Assembly: GCF_917563885.1 (NCBI RefSeq)
Contig: NZ_CAKJTG010000020.1
Span: forward strand, 1 to 64,000
From: Pseudoneobacillus rhizosphaerae
GTDB lineage: Bacteria; Bacillota; Bacilli; Bacillales; Cytobacillaceae
Direction: 5' to 3'
Length of the DNA stretch: 64,000 nt
The notes under the pieces were generated by a model, which saw only the letters and a list, made by a program, of their open reading frames with translations, had not been told where the DNA came from and made no database searches. Numbering within the stretch: the stretch's first letter is position 1; the number at the start of each line of letters is the position of its first letter. Below are positions 16,756-26,601 of the stretch, piece by piece. The position numbers were made by a program, and so were the translations under genes.

Positions 16756-18003
16756 TTATTTTTTTCCCAAATGTAATGCTTTTTTGATATCTTTAAACGA
16801 ATTAGACTTACCATACATTAATACTCCACCACGGTACACACGAGCTCCAAAAATCCCCAACACCACGATTGTTCCAACTAATATGATAATTCCAAGTGTA
16901 ATTTCCCAAACAGGAATAGTAAGCATACCTACTCGTAAAAACATGATCATTGGTGTAAAGAATGGAATAAAAGATGTAATTCTGATAAAGCTAGCTTCTG
17001 GATTTCCTAAACCGAACATGGCAATCATGAATCCAGCCACAACCAACATAGTCATCGGTGTGATCATCTGTTGAACATCCTCAATCCGACTAACAAGAGA
17101 TCCGAGAAATGCTGCTAATGTTGCATAAAGGAAATATCCTAATAGGAAGAAAATAACCCCATATACTATCGTCATAATCGGTAGATTATCGAATCCAAAT
17201 GAGTCAAAAAATCCACCCTTCATGGAAGACATGTTCTGTTTTACAGAATAATAGCCAACAGCAAGTTGAATCGCTAGCTGTGTTAAACTTACTAACCCAA
17301 TCCCTACTATTTTAGCGAACATTTGCTGAACTGGTGAAACGCTAGAGATTAATATTTCCATAACCCTCGATGACTTTTCAGTTGCAACTTCCATCGCAAT
17401 CATGGTTGCATACATAATGACAGAGAAATAAATGATAAACAGAAGCACATAAACCAGTCCTCTAGCTTGATCCAGTTCCTCTTCTGTTTTTGCATCTTTT
17501 TCTAAAGCGATTTTTTCAAAATGAACAGGTTCATTCAGTTTTGCTAATTGTTCCATCGTTAAATTGATTTGTGCAGCAGTAAGCATCGTTTTTATTTGTT
17601 GGAGAGCACTCTCAAGTCCACTTGAAACGCCTGTATCAGCAATACTATTAGCCTTGTAAGTTGCTTCTGGAAGATTTTCTTTATTAAAGGCGAGAATTAA
17701 CACCCCTTCATATTTCCCTTCTTCCACTGCTTGCTCTGCCTCATTTACAGTGCCATCAAAACTCTTAATTTGAAGCTCTTTGTCAATTATCTTCATTTGT
17801 TCTTTGAGTGGAGTAAACATTTGTGTTGTTTCGTCAATCACTAGTATGTTTTTGACATCATCTTTGTTAAACACATCAATAATCCTGCTCATGTTTGTTA
17901 GAGCAAGAAGGATCGCTACCGTAATAAGAGTAGTGACGATAAACGATTTAGTTTTGATTTTTGAAAGATATGTATGAAAAAGAATAATCCAAAACTTACT
18001 CAT
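16756..18003 (-). CDS. yhaP: ABC transporter permease YhaP (NatB-like)
   Basis: ABC-2 type membrane subunit of 415 residues. An N-terminal membrane segment (about 21-38) is followed by a large extracytoplasmic domain (about 40-170), and then five to six membrane segments (about 180-400). This is the NatB/CcmB-like export topology. Works with the ATPase YhaQ; sodium or drug export is suggested by family only. The start at 18003 (MSKFWIILFH) overlaps the yhaQ stop by 8 bases. The earlier in-frame ATG at 18024 lies deeper within yhaQ. Confidence 0.87.
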   Translation of the reverse strand: MSKFWIILFHTYLSKIKTKSFIVTTLITVAILLALTNMSRIIDVFNKDDVKNILVIDETTQMFTPLKEQMKIIDKELQIKSFDGTVNEAEQAVEEGKYEGVLILAFNKENLPEATYKANSIADTGVSSGLESALQQIKTMLTAAQINLTMEQLAKLNEPVHFEKIALEKDAKTEEELDQARGLVYVLLFIIYFSVIMYATMIAMEVATEKSSRVMEILISSVSPVQQMFAKIVGIGLVSLTQLAIQLAVGYYSVKQNMSSMKGGFFDSFGFDNLPIMTIVYGVIFFLLGYFLYATLAAFLGSLVSRIEDVQQMITPMTMLVVAGFMIAMFGLGNPEASFIRITSFIPFFTPMIMFLRVGMLTIPVWEITLGIIILVGTIVVLGIFGARVYRGGVLMYGKSNSFKDIKKALHLGKK

Positions 18004-18895
18004 AAGCTGCACCCACTTTCTCAATGAAAATATCGTTTAAGGAAGGTTCTTCAAGAGCAAATTTTCGGATGAAGCCTTTACCGACTATTTCTTTTAAAAT
18101 ATTTTCTGCTGTTTGCTCATTGTCAATTTGAATGTAAGCACCTTCAGCTGTTGTTTTGAACCTAGTAATTCCTCTAAAATTTTCAAGGAATTCTAGTTCA
18201 AAATCTGCATGGATGATTAAATTTTTCTTACCAAAGGAACGTTTGATGCCTTTTAGTTCGCCGTGAACAACGGGTTTACCTTTATGCATAATACATAAAA
18301 ATTCGCACAGCTCCTCTACGTGTTCCATACGATGACTCGCGAATACAATCGTCGTTCCATTTCTCTTTAATTCGACAACCGCTTCCTTTAATAATTCAAC
18401 ATTTACTGGGTCTAAACCACTAAATGGCTCATCTAAAATCAGTAGCTTAGGTTTATGTAACACTGCCGAGATAAATTGGATTTTTTGCTGATTTCCTTTT
18501 GAAAGCTCTTCTACCTTTTTGTTCATATATTCAGGTACCTTAAAGCGTTCGAGCCAATACTCAAGTTCTTTCAAGGCATCTTTTTTGCTCATTCCTCTTA
18601 ATCTAGCTAAATAGACAATTTGCTCGCTCACCTTTAATTTTGGGTACAATCCTCTTTCTTCTGGTAAGTAGCCAATTAAGTGGCTTGTAGAATAATCTAT
18701 TTTTTCACCATCCCAAGTAATCCTTCCATCATTCGCATCCAATAATCCTAAAATCATCCGAAAGGTAGTCGTTTTTCCAGCACCGTTTGCCCCTAAAAAA
18801 CCGAATATTTCCCTATCTGGAATTGTCAAAGATAAATCACTTACTGCTGTAAAACTCCCAAACCGCTTTGTTACATTTTCTAATTTTAAAACCAT
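17996..18895 (-). CDS. yhaQ: ABC transporter ATP-binding protein YhaQ
   Basis: A 299-residue ATPase with Walker A GANGAGKTTT (about 34-43), signature LSKGNQQKIQF, Walker B LLILDEP and ASHRMEH. The C-terminal extension of about 80 residues is characteristic of the NatA/DrrA-like exporters. Coupled by overlap to yhaP. GGAGGAG lies ahead of the ATG. Monocistronic start with about 115 bases to the divergent yhzD. Confidence 0.9.
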   Translation of the reverse strand: MVLKLENVTKRFGSFTAVSDLSLTIPDREIFGFLGANGAGKTTTFRMILGLLDANDGRITWDGEKIDYSTSHLIGYLPEERGLYPKLKVSEQIVYLARLRGMSKKDALKELEYWLERFKVPEYMNKKVEELSKGNQQKIQFISAVLHKPKLLILDEPFSGLDPVNVELLKEAVVELKRNGTTIVFASHRMEHVEELCEFLCIMHKGKPVVHGELKGIKRSFGKKNLIIHADFELEFLENFRGITRFKTTAEGAYIQIDNEQTAENILKEIVGKGFIRKFALEEPSLNDIFIEKVGAAYE

Positions 18896-19012
18896 TTGTA
18901 CTCCTCCTTTACCAATTGTTAATACGTTTAATTTATTGAAATGGGTTCATTTTTTTAATAAATTATGTAAAAATAGAATTAATTTGAATTTTCAAAGAGG
19001 GAGAGTTTACAG

Positions 19013-19198
19013 ATGTTAACCTATAAATTAACTGCATTTGAAGCAAATGGAGAAAAATTATTAGATGAATCCTTTCAAGCTACAAATGATGTAGAAGCAA
19101 AAACAAAAGGCGAACAGATTCTTCAAGAGAAGAATTTAGGAGAAAAAACTCATCGGTGTGTATCCCCTACAGGTAAGCTTATCTTATTTCATGTTTAA
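19013..19198 (+). CDS. yhzD: YhzD family small protein
   Basis: A 61-residue cytosolic protein with the family ends: N-terminal TYKLTAFEANGEKLLDESFQA and C-terminal KTHRCVSPTGKLILFHV. Function unknown; the family is confined to Bacillaceae. A GAGGGAGAG ribosome site and a terminator directly after it make it a single-gene unit. In B. subtilis yhzD also lies in the yha region. Confidence 0.85.
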   Translation: MLTYKLTAFEANGEKLLDESFQATNDVEAKTKGEQILQEKNLGEKTHRCVSPTGKLILFHV

Positions 19199-19237
19199 AA
19201 AACAAGGCTGACTAAATTTAGTCAGCCCCTTTTTAAA
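19199..19237 (+). terminator. Intrinsic terminator after yhzD
   Basis: AGGCTGACTAAA pairs with TTTAGTCAGCC, followed by CCTTTTT. Confidence 0.88.
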
Positions 19238-19272
19238 AGATATGAAAGTATAACTTTTTTTGACTCTGAAAG

Positions 19273-19426
19273 TTGTCCAGCGCAAGCGGCCCAGCGTCTA
19301 GTGGACTTCACTCTCCTTCCCTACGATAAGTCAACATCGAATCGCAAAAAACGCGATTCGTGTTTCCTTTATCTCAGTCAGGAGAGCTCCAGTTCATACG
19401 CCGCTAAACGGGCACTTTTGCTTTTC
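19273..19426. repeat. Bacillaceae dispersed intergenic repeat, long form
   Basis: Begins GTCCAGCGCAAGCGGCCCAG, contains CCTACGATAAGTCAACATCG and TTTATCTCAGTCAGGAGAGC, and ends near CGCTAAACGGGCACTTTTGC. I recognise this layout as a common dispersed intergenic element of Bacillaceae genomes from general familiarity; a search was not run. It abuts the 3' end of yhaR. A possible short relative is at 38946-39025. Confidence 0.6.
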
Positions 19427-20218
19427 TTATTTCCCTGTAAATTTTGGTTTTCTTTTTTCTACAAATGCTTGAATTCCTTCAAGATGATCTTCGGTTTGTC
19501 TCATTTTTCGTTGTCCATGTTTCTCTAACTCTAGAATTTTCAAAAGATGGGCACGGTTGCTATCAGAAAGGATCTTTTTCGTTTTTATCATTGCTTGTAC
19601 AGGTGAACGACTCCACTCCGAGAGCTTTAATTGTACTGCTTTTGATAGGTCCTCCTCGGCAACTTCATCAATTAGTCCTAATTCAAGGGCTGTAGTTGAA
19701 GATAAAACCCTACCCTCCCAGATTAGTTTTTTGGCTTTCACTTCGCCTAATCGTTTATCTAAAAAGAAATGCGCTCCTCCATCTGGAATTAAACCAATCC
19801 CAATAAAATTCATCGCCAGTTTGCTTTCTGAATCTGCAATTATGTAATCTGTTGCAAGCGCTAAGCTTAAACCGAGTCCTGCTGCTGCCCCAGAAATAGC
19901 ACTAACGGTTAGCATAGGCATGCTGTAAAGGGTGACAATTAATTCATTGATTCCGTCCATAATCGTAAAGAAATCATTTTCATCCGTAAGACCTATCATA
20001 GACTTGATGTCTCCGCCAGCTGAAAAGGCTTTCCCATTTCCAGTTAATACAACAATGTCAACATCGTCGGAATCTCCTATTTCTTTTAATTTTACAACCA
20101 AGCCTTTTATCATCTCTTTATTTAAAGCATTAAGTGCGTCTGGCCTGTTCATTGCCACAGTTGCCACTCGACCCTTTACCGTGACGATGACTGTGTCTGT
20201 GGTATAGCTAGTGTTCAT
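19427..20218 (-). CDS. yhaR: Enoyl-CoA hydratase/isomerase family protein YhaR
   Basis: Crotonase-fold protein of 263 residues. The oxyanion-hole segments are visible as GNGKAFSAGGDIKSM (about 60-74) and AISGAAAGLGLSLALATDYI (about 104-123). Of the catalytic Glu pair of true hydratases, one lies near the LIPDGGAHFFLDKRLG segment, where the usual Glu is replaced by Asp. Exact substrate unknown; fatty acid or phenylacetate catabolism is possible. The ATG at 20218 follows GGGGAGG; the longer frame to 20257 is not supported. Confidence 0.85.
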   Translation of the reverse strand: MNTSYTTDTVIVTVKGRVATVAMNRPDALNALNKEMIKGLVVKLKEIGDSDDVDIVVLTGNGKAFSAGGDIKSMIGLTDENDFFTIMDGINELIVTLYSMPMLTVSAISGAAAGLGLSLALATDYIIADSESKLAMNFIGIGLIPDGGAHFFLDKRLGEVKAKKLIWEGRVLSSTTALELGLIDEVAEEDLSKAVQLKLSEWSRSPVQAMIKTKKILSDSNRAHLLKILELEKHGQRKMRQTEDHLEGIQAFVEKRKPKFTGK

Positions 20219-20354
20219 ATTAACTGCCTCCCCATTCATAAACTTTTTATAAGGCATAACTATCCATTATTTATTATAAGAAGAAAGTCTCCTAATAGTA
20301 ATACCTTTTTCTGATTATTTTGTATATTATCTACCAATTCATTATTATGAAAGA

Positions 20355-20397
20355 AATAGTAAAAAAAGCACTCCAAAAAAACTGGAGTGCTCTCATT
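20355..20397 (-). terminator. Intrinsic terminator after the ABC permease at 20398
   Basis: AGCACTCCA pairs with TGGAGTGCT over an A-rich loop, followed on the minus strand by seven T. Begins at the stop codon. Confidence 0.92.
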
Positions 20398-21351
20398 TTA
20401 AGCTGCGATATCTCTTTTACGGAATATAAACCAAGATAAGACATTGAACACAATGAAATAAATGACTAGCATGATAATCGAAAACGACATCGTCATTCCT
20501 TTTACCATTGGTACTCCATCGATATATTGTGTTAAATCTATATTGGCAAAAAGAATGTATTTTGCCCAATCAAACTTTTGAGCAATAATAAAGGTTACTT
20601 GAACACCCATAAACATTAAGAAGATGGCTAACCCTATGGCTAATGAGCTGCTGCGGAAAACTGTCGAGATCATGAAGGCAAATGTCACCATCATAATGAG
20701 CTGTATCGAACCTAATCCGTAAATACTTAAAACATGTGCCAGCATCGCTCTTTCTACCACTTTTCCATCCTGATAAGCTAAATGAGGAATATCCAAGCTT
20801 TGAAATCCATAAACAATGCCACCAATAAGCATAGAAGTGATTAGAAGGATTAACAGTAATACTAATGCAAAAATGATGGTAGATACGTATTTTGATAATA
20901 AAATTTTCCCACGAGTAGCAGGTCGAATCATAAGTAATTTAATCGTTCCCCATGAAAATTCTGAAGCCACTGAACTTGCTGCAACAATAACTGTAAATAA
21001 AGTAATAAACATAATAATGTCAGCAGCATCTATCGTCCATCCCCACAGGGTTGAACCTTCCACTGGTTCAATATTATGTTCAAGACGATATTCATTAATT
21101 TCTAGCTGTTTTCTCTGCATATCTTTGAAGGTATCTGGAATATCAGGGTTAGCTAGATCCATCTCAAATTGCTTATTACTAGCTACTAAGTCAGCTTTCC
21201 AATCAGTAGTACTTGGGGTACCGCCAAACTTAGAGCTTAATATACATCCTGCAACCACTGTAATCACAAGTAATCCAATCATCACCCATGTGCCGACCCG
21301 ACGGTATATTTTCATATTTTCATTTTGAATTAAAGCAACTAAACTAGCCAA
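20398..21351 (-). CDS. ABC-2 type transporter permease
   Basis: A 317-residue membrane subunit. It has an N-terminal membrane segment (about 19-38), an extracytoplasmic loop (about 40-105), then five further hydrophobic segments to the C-terminus. Resembles bacitracin/lantibiotic-type BcrB permeases and the B. subtilis YhcI protein. It overlaps the ATPase gene by 8 bases, so the two form an exporter. The substrate cannot be told; peptide antibiotic resistance is the family guess. Confidence 0.83.
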   Translation of the reverse strand: MASLVALIQNENMKIYRRVGTWVMIGLLVITVVAGCILSSKFGGTPSTTDWKADLVASNKQFEMDLANPDIPDTFKDMQRKQLEINEYRLEHNIEPVEGSTLWGWTIDAADIIMFITLFTVIVAASSVASEFSWGTIKLLMIRPATRGKILLSKYVSTIIFALVLLLILLITSMLIGGIVYGFQSLDIPHLAYQDGKVVERAMLAHVLSIYGLGSIQLIMMVTFAFMISTVFRSSSLAIGLAIFLMFMGVQVTFIIAQKFDWAKYILFANIDLTQYIDGVPMVKGMTMSFSIIMLVIYFIVFNVLSWFIFRKRDIAA

Positions 21352-22261
21352 TGCTTGTACCTCCTGTCACCTCTAAGAATCGATCTTCCAGGGTCTTTTT
21401 CATTGGTGCAATTCCGTAAATTTTAATATCATTTTCAACTAATACTTTCACAATCCTTGGTATTTCAGATTTTACAACTGTAACTTCTACCCCATCTATT
21501 GTCTCTACAGCTGAAACATCACATTGTTCTTTTATAAAGCGTACAGCCTCCATTTTGGGTTCACATGAAAAAAGATGAACATCTGACTCTTTTTCACTTA
21601 CAAAGTCGTTCATCGCTTTAACATCAACGATTGACCCTTGCTGAATAATCGCAATTCGGTCACACATCATTTCCATTTCTGATAACAAATGACTCGAAAC
21701 AATCACAGCAAGACCTTCTTCTCTAGCAAGCCTTCTCATATAATCACGAATTTCACGAATTCCTGCCGGATCTAATCCATTAGTAGGTTCGTCTAAAATA
21801 AGTAATTTCGGGTTATGTAACAATGCTTGGGCTAGTCCAAGTCGTTGCCTCATTCCAAGGGAATAGGTTTTCACCTTTTCACGAATTCGATTTTGTAATC
21901 CTACTAGTTTTATAACTTCATCTATTCTTTGTTTTGTAATTCCTTTATGCATTCTTGCAAAATGGATAAGATTTTGATAGCCTGTTAGGAATTTATACAT
22001 CTCAGGATTTTCAACGATTCCCCCAACATACTGAATCGCTTCTGAATATTCAGTTGTAATATTCTTACCTGCAATGATGATTTCTCCTTCGGTAATGCTC
22101 ATAAGACCCATCATCATTCGAATCGTGGTAGTCTTACCTGCTCCATTTGGCCCTAAGAAGCCAAAGACCTCCCCTGGATAAACATCAAAGGTTAAGCCTT
22201 TAATAATTTCCTTTTTACCTATTTTTTTCTTTACATTCTTTAATTGAACTAATGATTCCAT
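21344..22261 (-). CDS. ABC transporter ATP-binding protein (BcrA-like)
   Basis: A 305-residue ATPase. Walker A GPNGAGKTTT (about 40-49), signature YSLGMRQRLGLA, Walker B LLILDEPTNGLDPAG and SSHLLSEME are all present, followed by a C-terminal domain of about 90 residues as in BcrA/YhcH exporters. The ATG at 22261 has AAGGGAGAA upstream; the frame reaching 22339 is a spurious extension. Operonic with the permease. No two-component system is adjacent, unlike many bacitracin-responsive modules. Confidence 0.87.
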   Translation of the reverse strand: MESLVQLKNVKKKIGKKEIIKGLTFDVYPGEVFGFLGPNGAGKTTTIRMMMGLMSITEGEIIIAGKNITTEYSEAIQYVGGIVENPEMYKFLTGYQNLIHFARMHKGITKQRIDEVIKLVGLQNRIREKVKTYSLGMRQRLGLAQALLHNPKLLILDEPTNGLDPAGIREIRDYMRRLAREEGLAVIVSSHLLSEMEMMCDRIAIIQQGSIVDVKAMNDFVSEKESDVHLFSCEPKMEAVRFIKEQCDVSAVETIDGVEVTVVKSEIPRIVKVLVENDIKIYGIAPMKKTLEDRFLEVTGGTSIG

Positions 22262-22348
22262 ATAATTCTCCCTTCTGCAAACCTCTACTTTCCTTATTTT
22301 AACAAAGTATATACGGAATGACACTTTTAAATATATCATTCAAATTTT

Positions 22349-22390
22349 TTCAAAAAAAAATAGCTCTACAATCTGTAGAGCTATCTCTCT
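22349..22390 (-). terminator. Intrinsic terminator after the acidic protein at 22398
   Basis: ATAGCTCTACA pairs with TGTAGAGCTAT over a two- to four-base loop, and eight T follow on the minus strand. Confidence 0.92.
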
Positions 22391-22397
22391 ATATCAT

Positions 22398-22802
22398 TTA
22401 AGGTTGTACTGACTGACCTTCTTCGACGATATGATATAAAAGATGAGCCAAATGGTGAATTGGACCATACGCCTCTTCTTCCTCATCCTCTTCATTTACC
22501 TCTTCATTATATTCCAAGTCATTTAAATATAAGGCCATAAATTCATAATAGTCTTTCATTTGAAACGAATAGCAGGCAGTTGGATCTTCGTTGCCTTCCT
22601 CATATTGAAGGAGCATATGAGATACATTCCCTTCATTATCCTCTGCATCAAAAAACACAAAGAAACCAACGTTTGTATCTAATTCAAATAAATGTCTAGT
22701 ACCGCCTTCTGTTGCTTTTTCAAAATCTGATTCACTCAACTTTTGGATTTGCATCGTATCGACATTGTCTTCTTTATGGAAACTAACGACAAATGAATTC
22801 AT
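22398..22802 (-). CDS. Hypothetical acidic cytosolic protein
   Basis: A 134-residue soluble protein without signal or membrane segments, rich in Asp and Glu (NEEVNEEDEEEEAYGP near 99-114). It ends with a His-containing helix (IHHLAHLLYHIVEE). AAGGGAGGA lies ahead of the ATG and a strong terminator follows, so it is a single-gene unit. I did not recognise the family. The acidic linker between two folded parts could bind a basic partner or metal, but this is speculation. Confidence 0.75.
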   Translation of the reverse strand: MNSFVVSFHKEDNVDTMQIQKLSESDFEKATEGGTRHLFELDTNVGFFVFFDAEDNEGNVSHMLLQYEEGNEDPTACYSFQMKDYYEFMALYLNDLEYNEEVNEEDEEEEAYGPIHHLAHLLYHIVEEGQSVQP

Positions 22803-22918
22803 TGAAATTCCTCCCTTAAAATGATGACTTAAATAATTTACCCATTTTTAGAAATTATTATCTCACCTAAATTTGCATAGTAAACTCACCTATACATGAA
22901 CATGGAAAGTTAATTTTT

Positions 22919-23302
22919 TCACTCCATCGCTGAACAGATTTCAATATAATGCCCATCTGGATCGGTTACATAGGCGACAGTTTGCCCCCATGGCTTGGTA
23001 ACTGGCTCCTTGTAAATAGGTACATCTAAACCACGCAGCATTTCAATCGTAGCAACAACATCCTCTACAACAAATCCTAACTCGAATGTTTGGGAAGCAA
23101 CCGAGCTTGCAGGCATTTCTAATCCGATAATCTCTTTTATGGATTCTCGCGTATTTATCGATAACGTTGTTGCACCCGTATCGAATTCAACATACGTATC
23201 ATGCTGCATTTTTACTGGTAATCCGAGAATTTCTTTATAGAAATTCATCGTCTTATCAAAATCATTCACATACAAGATTATATATTTCATGGCTAACTTC
23301 AT
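22919..23302 (-). CDS. VOC superfamily (glyoxalase/dioxygenase-like) protein
   Basis: A 127-residue protein with two beta-alpha-beta-beta-beta modules. The first is [20 protein letters not shown] (about 7-26). The second ends with the family hallmark [16 protein letters not shown] (about 109-124), whose Glu is a usual metal ligand. Likely a homodimeric metalloenzyme or antibiotic-binding protein; substrate unknown. An AGGGTGA ribosome site precedes the start. It sits between the acidic-protein gene and hemY on the same strand. Confidence 0.8.
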   Translation of the reverse strand: MKLAMKYIILYVNDFDKTMNFYKEILGLPVKMQHDTYVEFDTGATTLSINTRESIKEIIGLEMPASSVASQTFELGFVVEDVVATIEMLRGLDVPIYKEPVTKPWGQTVAYVTDPDGHYIEICSAME

Positions 23303-23365
23303 CTTTTCACCCTACCAATCCAAAGTTTACCATTATTATAACCTATTTTTCTATTTGGTAAAAAA

Positions 23366-24775
23366 CTAGGCTAAAAATTCTAACACTTTTTTTACTGCTG
23401 CATGTCCTTGATCAATGCAGTCAGGTATCCCGACTCCTTCAAATGAGCTGCCAGCAAGATATAGACCGGGAAGTTCTTTTGACAGTGATTCCTTAACAGT
23501 TTGAATTCGTTCTTTATGCCCCACTTTGTATTGTGGCATTGTTTTTTTCCACCGAGTTACCAAATGGAATAGTGGCTCTGATGTAATATTCATTGTTTTA
23601 TTTAAATCCGTTAGCGCAATTTTAATAATTTCCTCATCAGTCATATCAACAACCTCTTGATCGTTAGGTTTTCCAACATAGCATCGTAATAATGCCATAT
23701 CATCGGGTGTTGAGCCTGGCCATTTCTTATGTGTCCATGTACAAGCAGTGATTCGGAAATCACTATTTCTTGAAACAACAAATCCAGAACCTTCGATGTC
23801 TTGTTTTATAGCACTCTTCGGAAAAGCCATAGCAACATTTGCTACAGAAGTGGAAGACATATCTTTGAAAACATCCATAAAGGCATAGTCAGAAAGCATT
23901 TTTTGGGCATGGTTGTGGTCAATTGCCATTACCACGCTGTCAGCTTTTTCAACTTCTCCATTTGATAAGAGAAGACTATATCCATCTGTTTCACGGCATA
24001 CTTTATTTACTGCAACACCTTTAAGTACTGTACCTTCGTGTAATCGTTTTTCAACTTGTAAGACAAGTTCCTCCAGACCAGTTGTTAATGAAATAAACAT
24101 GCCTTTTCTTGTCGGTTGTTTATTTTGAACCTTTTTTGGCGGTGCTGGCATTGTTCGATTTAAACCTAAAACAAGACTACGATGCTCTTGCTCGATATTG
24201 TAAAAGTTAGGAAACAGTGACATTAAGCTAAGTTGATCAATATCACCAGCATATATCCCAGATAATAACGGCTCAATCAAGTTTTCTACCACTTCATCCC
24301 CTAATCTTCTTCGAAAAAAGGCACCTAGCGCTTGGTCCTTTTGCGCTTTTCCTTTTGGTAACACAAAGTCACCTGCTGCACGGAGTTTTCCTAAAGGTGA
24401 AAATAAGCCTGAAAACACAAAAGGAGAAACCTTTGTAGGAATACCCATAAAGGAGCCTTCGGGTATGGAATGTAGTTTCCCTTTTACTAGGATATAAGAT
24501 TTACCTGCTGTATTTGACACGACTTTATCCTTTAAGCCGACTTCTTCAATTAATTGAAGCGCACTTTTTTTTCTCTCAAGAATCGAATCTGGCCCTTTTT
24601 CGATAACAAAGCCATCTTTTTTCACTGTTTCAATGACCCCACCAAGTCGATGACTAGCTTCTATTAATCTCACATTTATTGGTAAGTCTTTTTCCATCGC
24701 TTCCTTTTGTAAATAATAGGCGGTTGCTAACCCAGTAATTCCTCCACCAATAATAGCAACTGACTTTTTCATCAT
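23366..24775 (-). CDS. hemY: Coproporphyrinogen III oxidase HemY (CgoX)
   Basis: FAD-dependent oxygen-using enzyme of the coproporphyrin-dependent heme pathway; it oxidises coproporphyrinogen III to coproporphyrin III at the membrane or in the cytosol. The 469-residue protein has the N-terminal dinucleotide fold GGGITGLATAYYL (about 11-23), GGVIETVKKDGFVIEKGPDS (about 45-64) and the C-terminal FAD motif YLAGSSFEGVGIPDCI (about 434-449). In B. subtilis hemY is in hemEHY, but here it is alone between a VOC gene and an acyl-CoA ligase. ATG 24775 follows CGGGTGA; the TTG at 24793 is unlikely. Confidence 0.92.
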   Translation of the reverse strand: MMKKSVAIIGGGITGLATAYYLQKEAMEKDLPINVRLIEASHRLGGVIETVKKDGFVIEKGPDSILERKKSALQLIEEVGLKDKVVSNTAGKSYILVKGKLHSIPEGSFMGIPTKVSPFVFSGLFSPLGKLRAAGDFVLPKGKAQKDQALGAFFRRRLGDEVVENLIEPLLSGIYAGDIDQLSLMSLFPNFYNIEQEHRSLVLGLNRTMPAPPKKVQNKQPTRKGMFISLTTGLEELVLQVEKRLHEGTVLKGVAVNKVCRETDGYSLLLSNGEVEKADSVVMAIDHNHAQKMLSDYAFMDVFKDMSSTSVANVAMAFPKSAIKQDIEGSGFVVSRNSDFRITACTWTHKKWPGSTPDDMALLRCYVGKPNDQEVVDMTDEEIIKIALTDLNKTMNITSEPLFHLVTRWKKTMPQYKVGHKERIQTVKESLSKELPGLYLAGSSFEGVGIPDCIDQGHAAVKKVLEFLA

Positions 24776-24838
24776 GGTTTTCACCCGTTTCAATAGAATA
24801 TATTAATTAATTTGTATACTATTTCACAAAGTTAGATA

Positions 24839-24880
24839 CTAGAAAAGAGAAAGAATGGATCCTTTCTCTTTTCTTCTAAT
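24839..24880 (-). terminator. Hairpin terminator downstream of the acyl-CoA ligase
   Basis: AGAAAAGAGAAAG pairs with CTTTCTCTTTTCT around a GGATCC-containing loop. It lies about 70 bases past the ligase stop and would protect hemY from read-through. Confidence 0.65.
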
Positions 24881-24948
24881 TTTATAGGAATTTAATAAAA
24901 AATATATACTATTTTAATAATTGTTAAGAAATGTTTGAAATTAGCACT

Positions 24949-26571
24949 TTAATTTTTCTGTCTAAGCTCCTCATGAACCGAATCTCTTAAGGCTCTTTTT
25001 AGGAATTTCCCAACCGAAGTTTTTGGAATTTCCTTTAAAAATAATATTTCATCGGGTAGCCACCACTTGGCAAATTGCGGAGCTAAAAACTCCCTTAGCT
25101 CCTCCTTCGTCGTTTTCCCAATGTAACTATCCTTTAATACGACACAAGCTACTGGTCTTTCCTGCCATTGTTCATGTGGGACTGCTACTACAGCCGCTTC
25201 AAACACAGCCTCATGAGCCATTAACGCATTTTCTAAGTCGACAGAAGATATCCATTCCCCACCGCTCTTAATTAAATCCTTCGTACGGTCAACAATTTTC
25301 ACAAAGCCTTCTTCATCCACTGTGACAACGTCTCCTGTATATAACCAACCATCACGGAATCCCTCTTCCGTCCGCTCATCTTTGTAGTATTCGGAAGCGA
25401 TCCAAGGTCCGCGAATGGTCAGCTCACCCATTTCTTTGCCATCCCATGCAACTTCGCCATCCTTACCGATTACTTTCATCTCAAGTCCAGGTACTAAGAT
25501 CCCCTGCTTCGCTTTTATGTCCAGCTTCTCTTCATCTGTCAGCTGTTCTTGATAGCTTTTAAAAGTTGAAATTACCACTAACGGACTTGTCTCAGTCATG
25601 CCATAAGCGTGCATAAATGGAATTTTATGTTTTTGTTCAAATGCTTGAATCATTCCACGTGGTGCTGCGGAGCCACCACAAAGAATCGCTCTAAGACTAC
25701 TCATATCATAATTTCCTTCGTCTAACTCTTTTAATAAGCCTAGCCAAATGGTCGGGACCCCTGCTGTGATTGTCACTTTTTCTTGTTCAATCAGTTCCGC
25801 AATCAGCTTTGGTGTAAAATAAGGCCCAGGCAGCACTAATGTCGTACCAAACCAGACGGAGGCAAATGGCAAGCCCCAGGCATTGACATGGAACATCGGT
25901 ACGACAGGAAGTGCAATATCCTTCTCACTTACTGCAGCACTATCAGCCATTCCAAGTGCCATACTGTGTAGGTAAATACCACGGTGTGAGTATACAACTC
26001 CTTTAGGATTTCCTGTAGTTGCGGAGGTGTAACACATTCCAGCTGGTGTATTCTCATCTATGTCATCAGGATATTCATAAGACGGATTAGCATCTGCTAG
26101 CAGTTTTTCATAATGATACACAGGAGCTAGCGTTGTTTCAGGAAGCTCGTCTTCATCAGTCATAATGACAAATGCTTTTACAGTCTTTAAGTGCTCAGCA
26201 CATCTTTCAATTAATGGCAGGATGTCAGAGTCAATTAATAAAACTTGATCCTCCGCGTGGTTAATAATATAGGTAATATGTTGCGGTGATAATCTAATGT
26301 TGATCGTGTGAAGAACAGCTCCGCTACATGGAATGGCAAAGTAAGCTTCTAGATGACGATGATGGGTCCATGCTAATGTTCCTACCTTGTCTCCTCTTTC
26401 AACTCCCAATTTTTGAAGTGCATCCGCAAGTCTACGCGTACGTTCACCTATCTCTTTATAAGTAAAACGTTGAATTCCTTTTGCCGTCCGTGAGATGACT
26501 TGTTTTTTTGGAAAATATTTTTCTGCTCGGCGTATCATTTGAGTCATCGTTAATGGCGTGTTCATCATCAT
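24949..26571 (-). CDS. Medium/long-chain fatty acid-CoA ligase (AMP-forming)
   Basis: Adenylate-forming enzyme of 540 residues that activates fatty acids with ATP and CoA. The P-loop-like motif is [16 protein letters not shown] (about 177-192). Others are [17 protein letters not shown] (about 330-338), GWLYTGDV and the C-terminal hinge and lysine region [15 protein letters not shown] and [14 protein letters not shown]. The overall sequence resembles AlkK/FadD3-type ligases more than LcfA. Three consecutive ATG codons begin the gene after an AGGGGGT site. A candidate CcpA site lies just upstream (26589-26601). Confidence 0.88.
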   Translation of the reverse strand: MMMNTPLTMTQMIRRAEKYFPKKQVISRTAKGIQRFTYKEIGERTRRLADALQKLGVERGDKVGTLAWTHHRHLEAYFAIPCSGAVLHTINIRLSPQHITYIINHAEDQVLLIDSDILPLIERCAEHLKTVKAFVIMTDEDELPETTLAPVYHYEKLLADANPSYEYPDDIDENTPAGMCYTSATTGNPKGVVYSHRGIYLHSMALGMADSAAVSEKDIALPVVPMFHVNAWGLPFASVWFGTTLVLPGPYFTPKLIAELIEQEKVTITAGVPTIWLGLLKELDEGNYDMSSLRAILCGGSAAPRGMIQAFEQKHKIPFMHAYGMTETSPLVVISTFKSYQEQLTDEEKLDIKAKQGILVPGLEMKVIGKDGEVAWDGKEMGELTIRGPWIASEYYKDERTEEGFRDGWLYTGDVVTVDEEGFVKIVDRTKDLIKSGGEWISSVDLENALMAHEAVFEAAVVAVPHEQWQERPVACVVLKDSYIGKTTKEELREFLAPQFAKWWLPDEILFLKEIPKTSVGKFLKRALRDSVHEELRQKN

Positions 26572-26588
26572 ACATACCCCCTTTTTAA

Positions 26589-26601
26589 GTAAGCGCTTTC
26601 T
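26589..26601. promoter_or_regulatory. Candidate catabolite-responsive element (cre)
   Basis: GTAAGCGCTTTCT lies 18 bases ahead of the ligase ATG. Extended by one base it matches the CcpA consensus TGNAANCGNWNNC with one change (A for the first T). Repression of fatty-acid activation by preferred sugars is a reasonable inference. No experimental support is visible in sequence. Confidence 0.5.
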
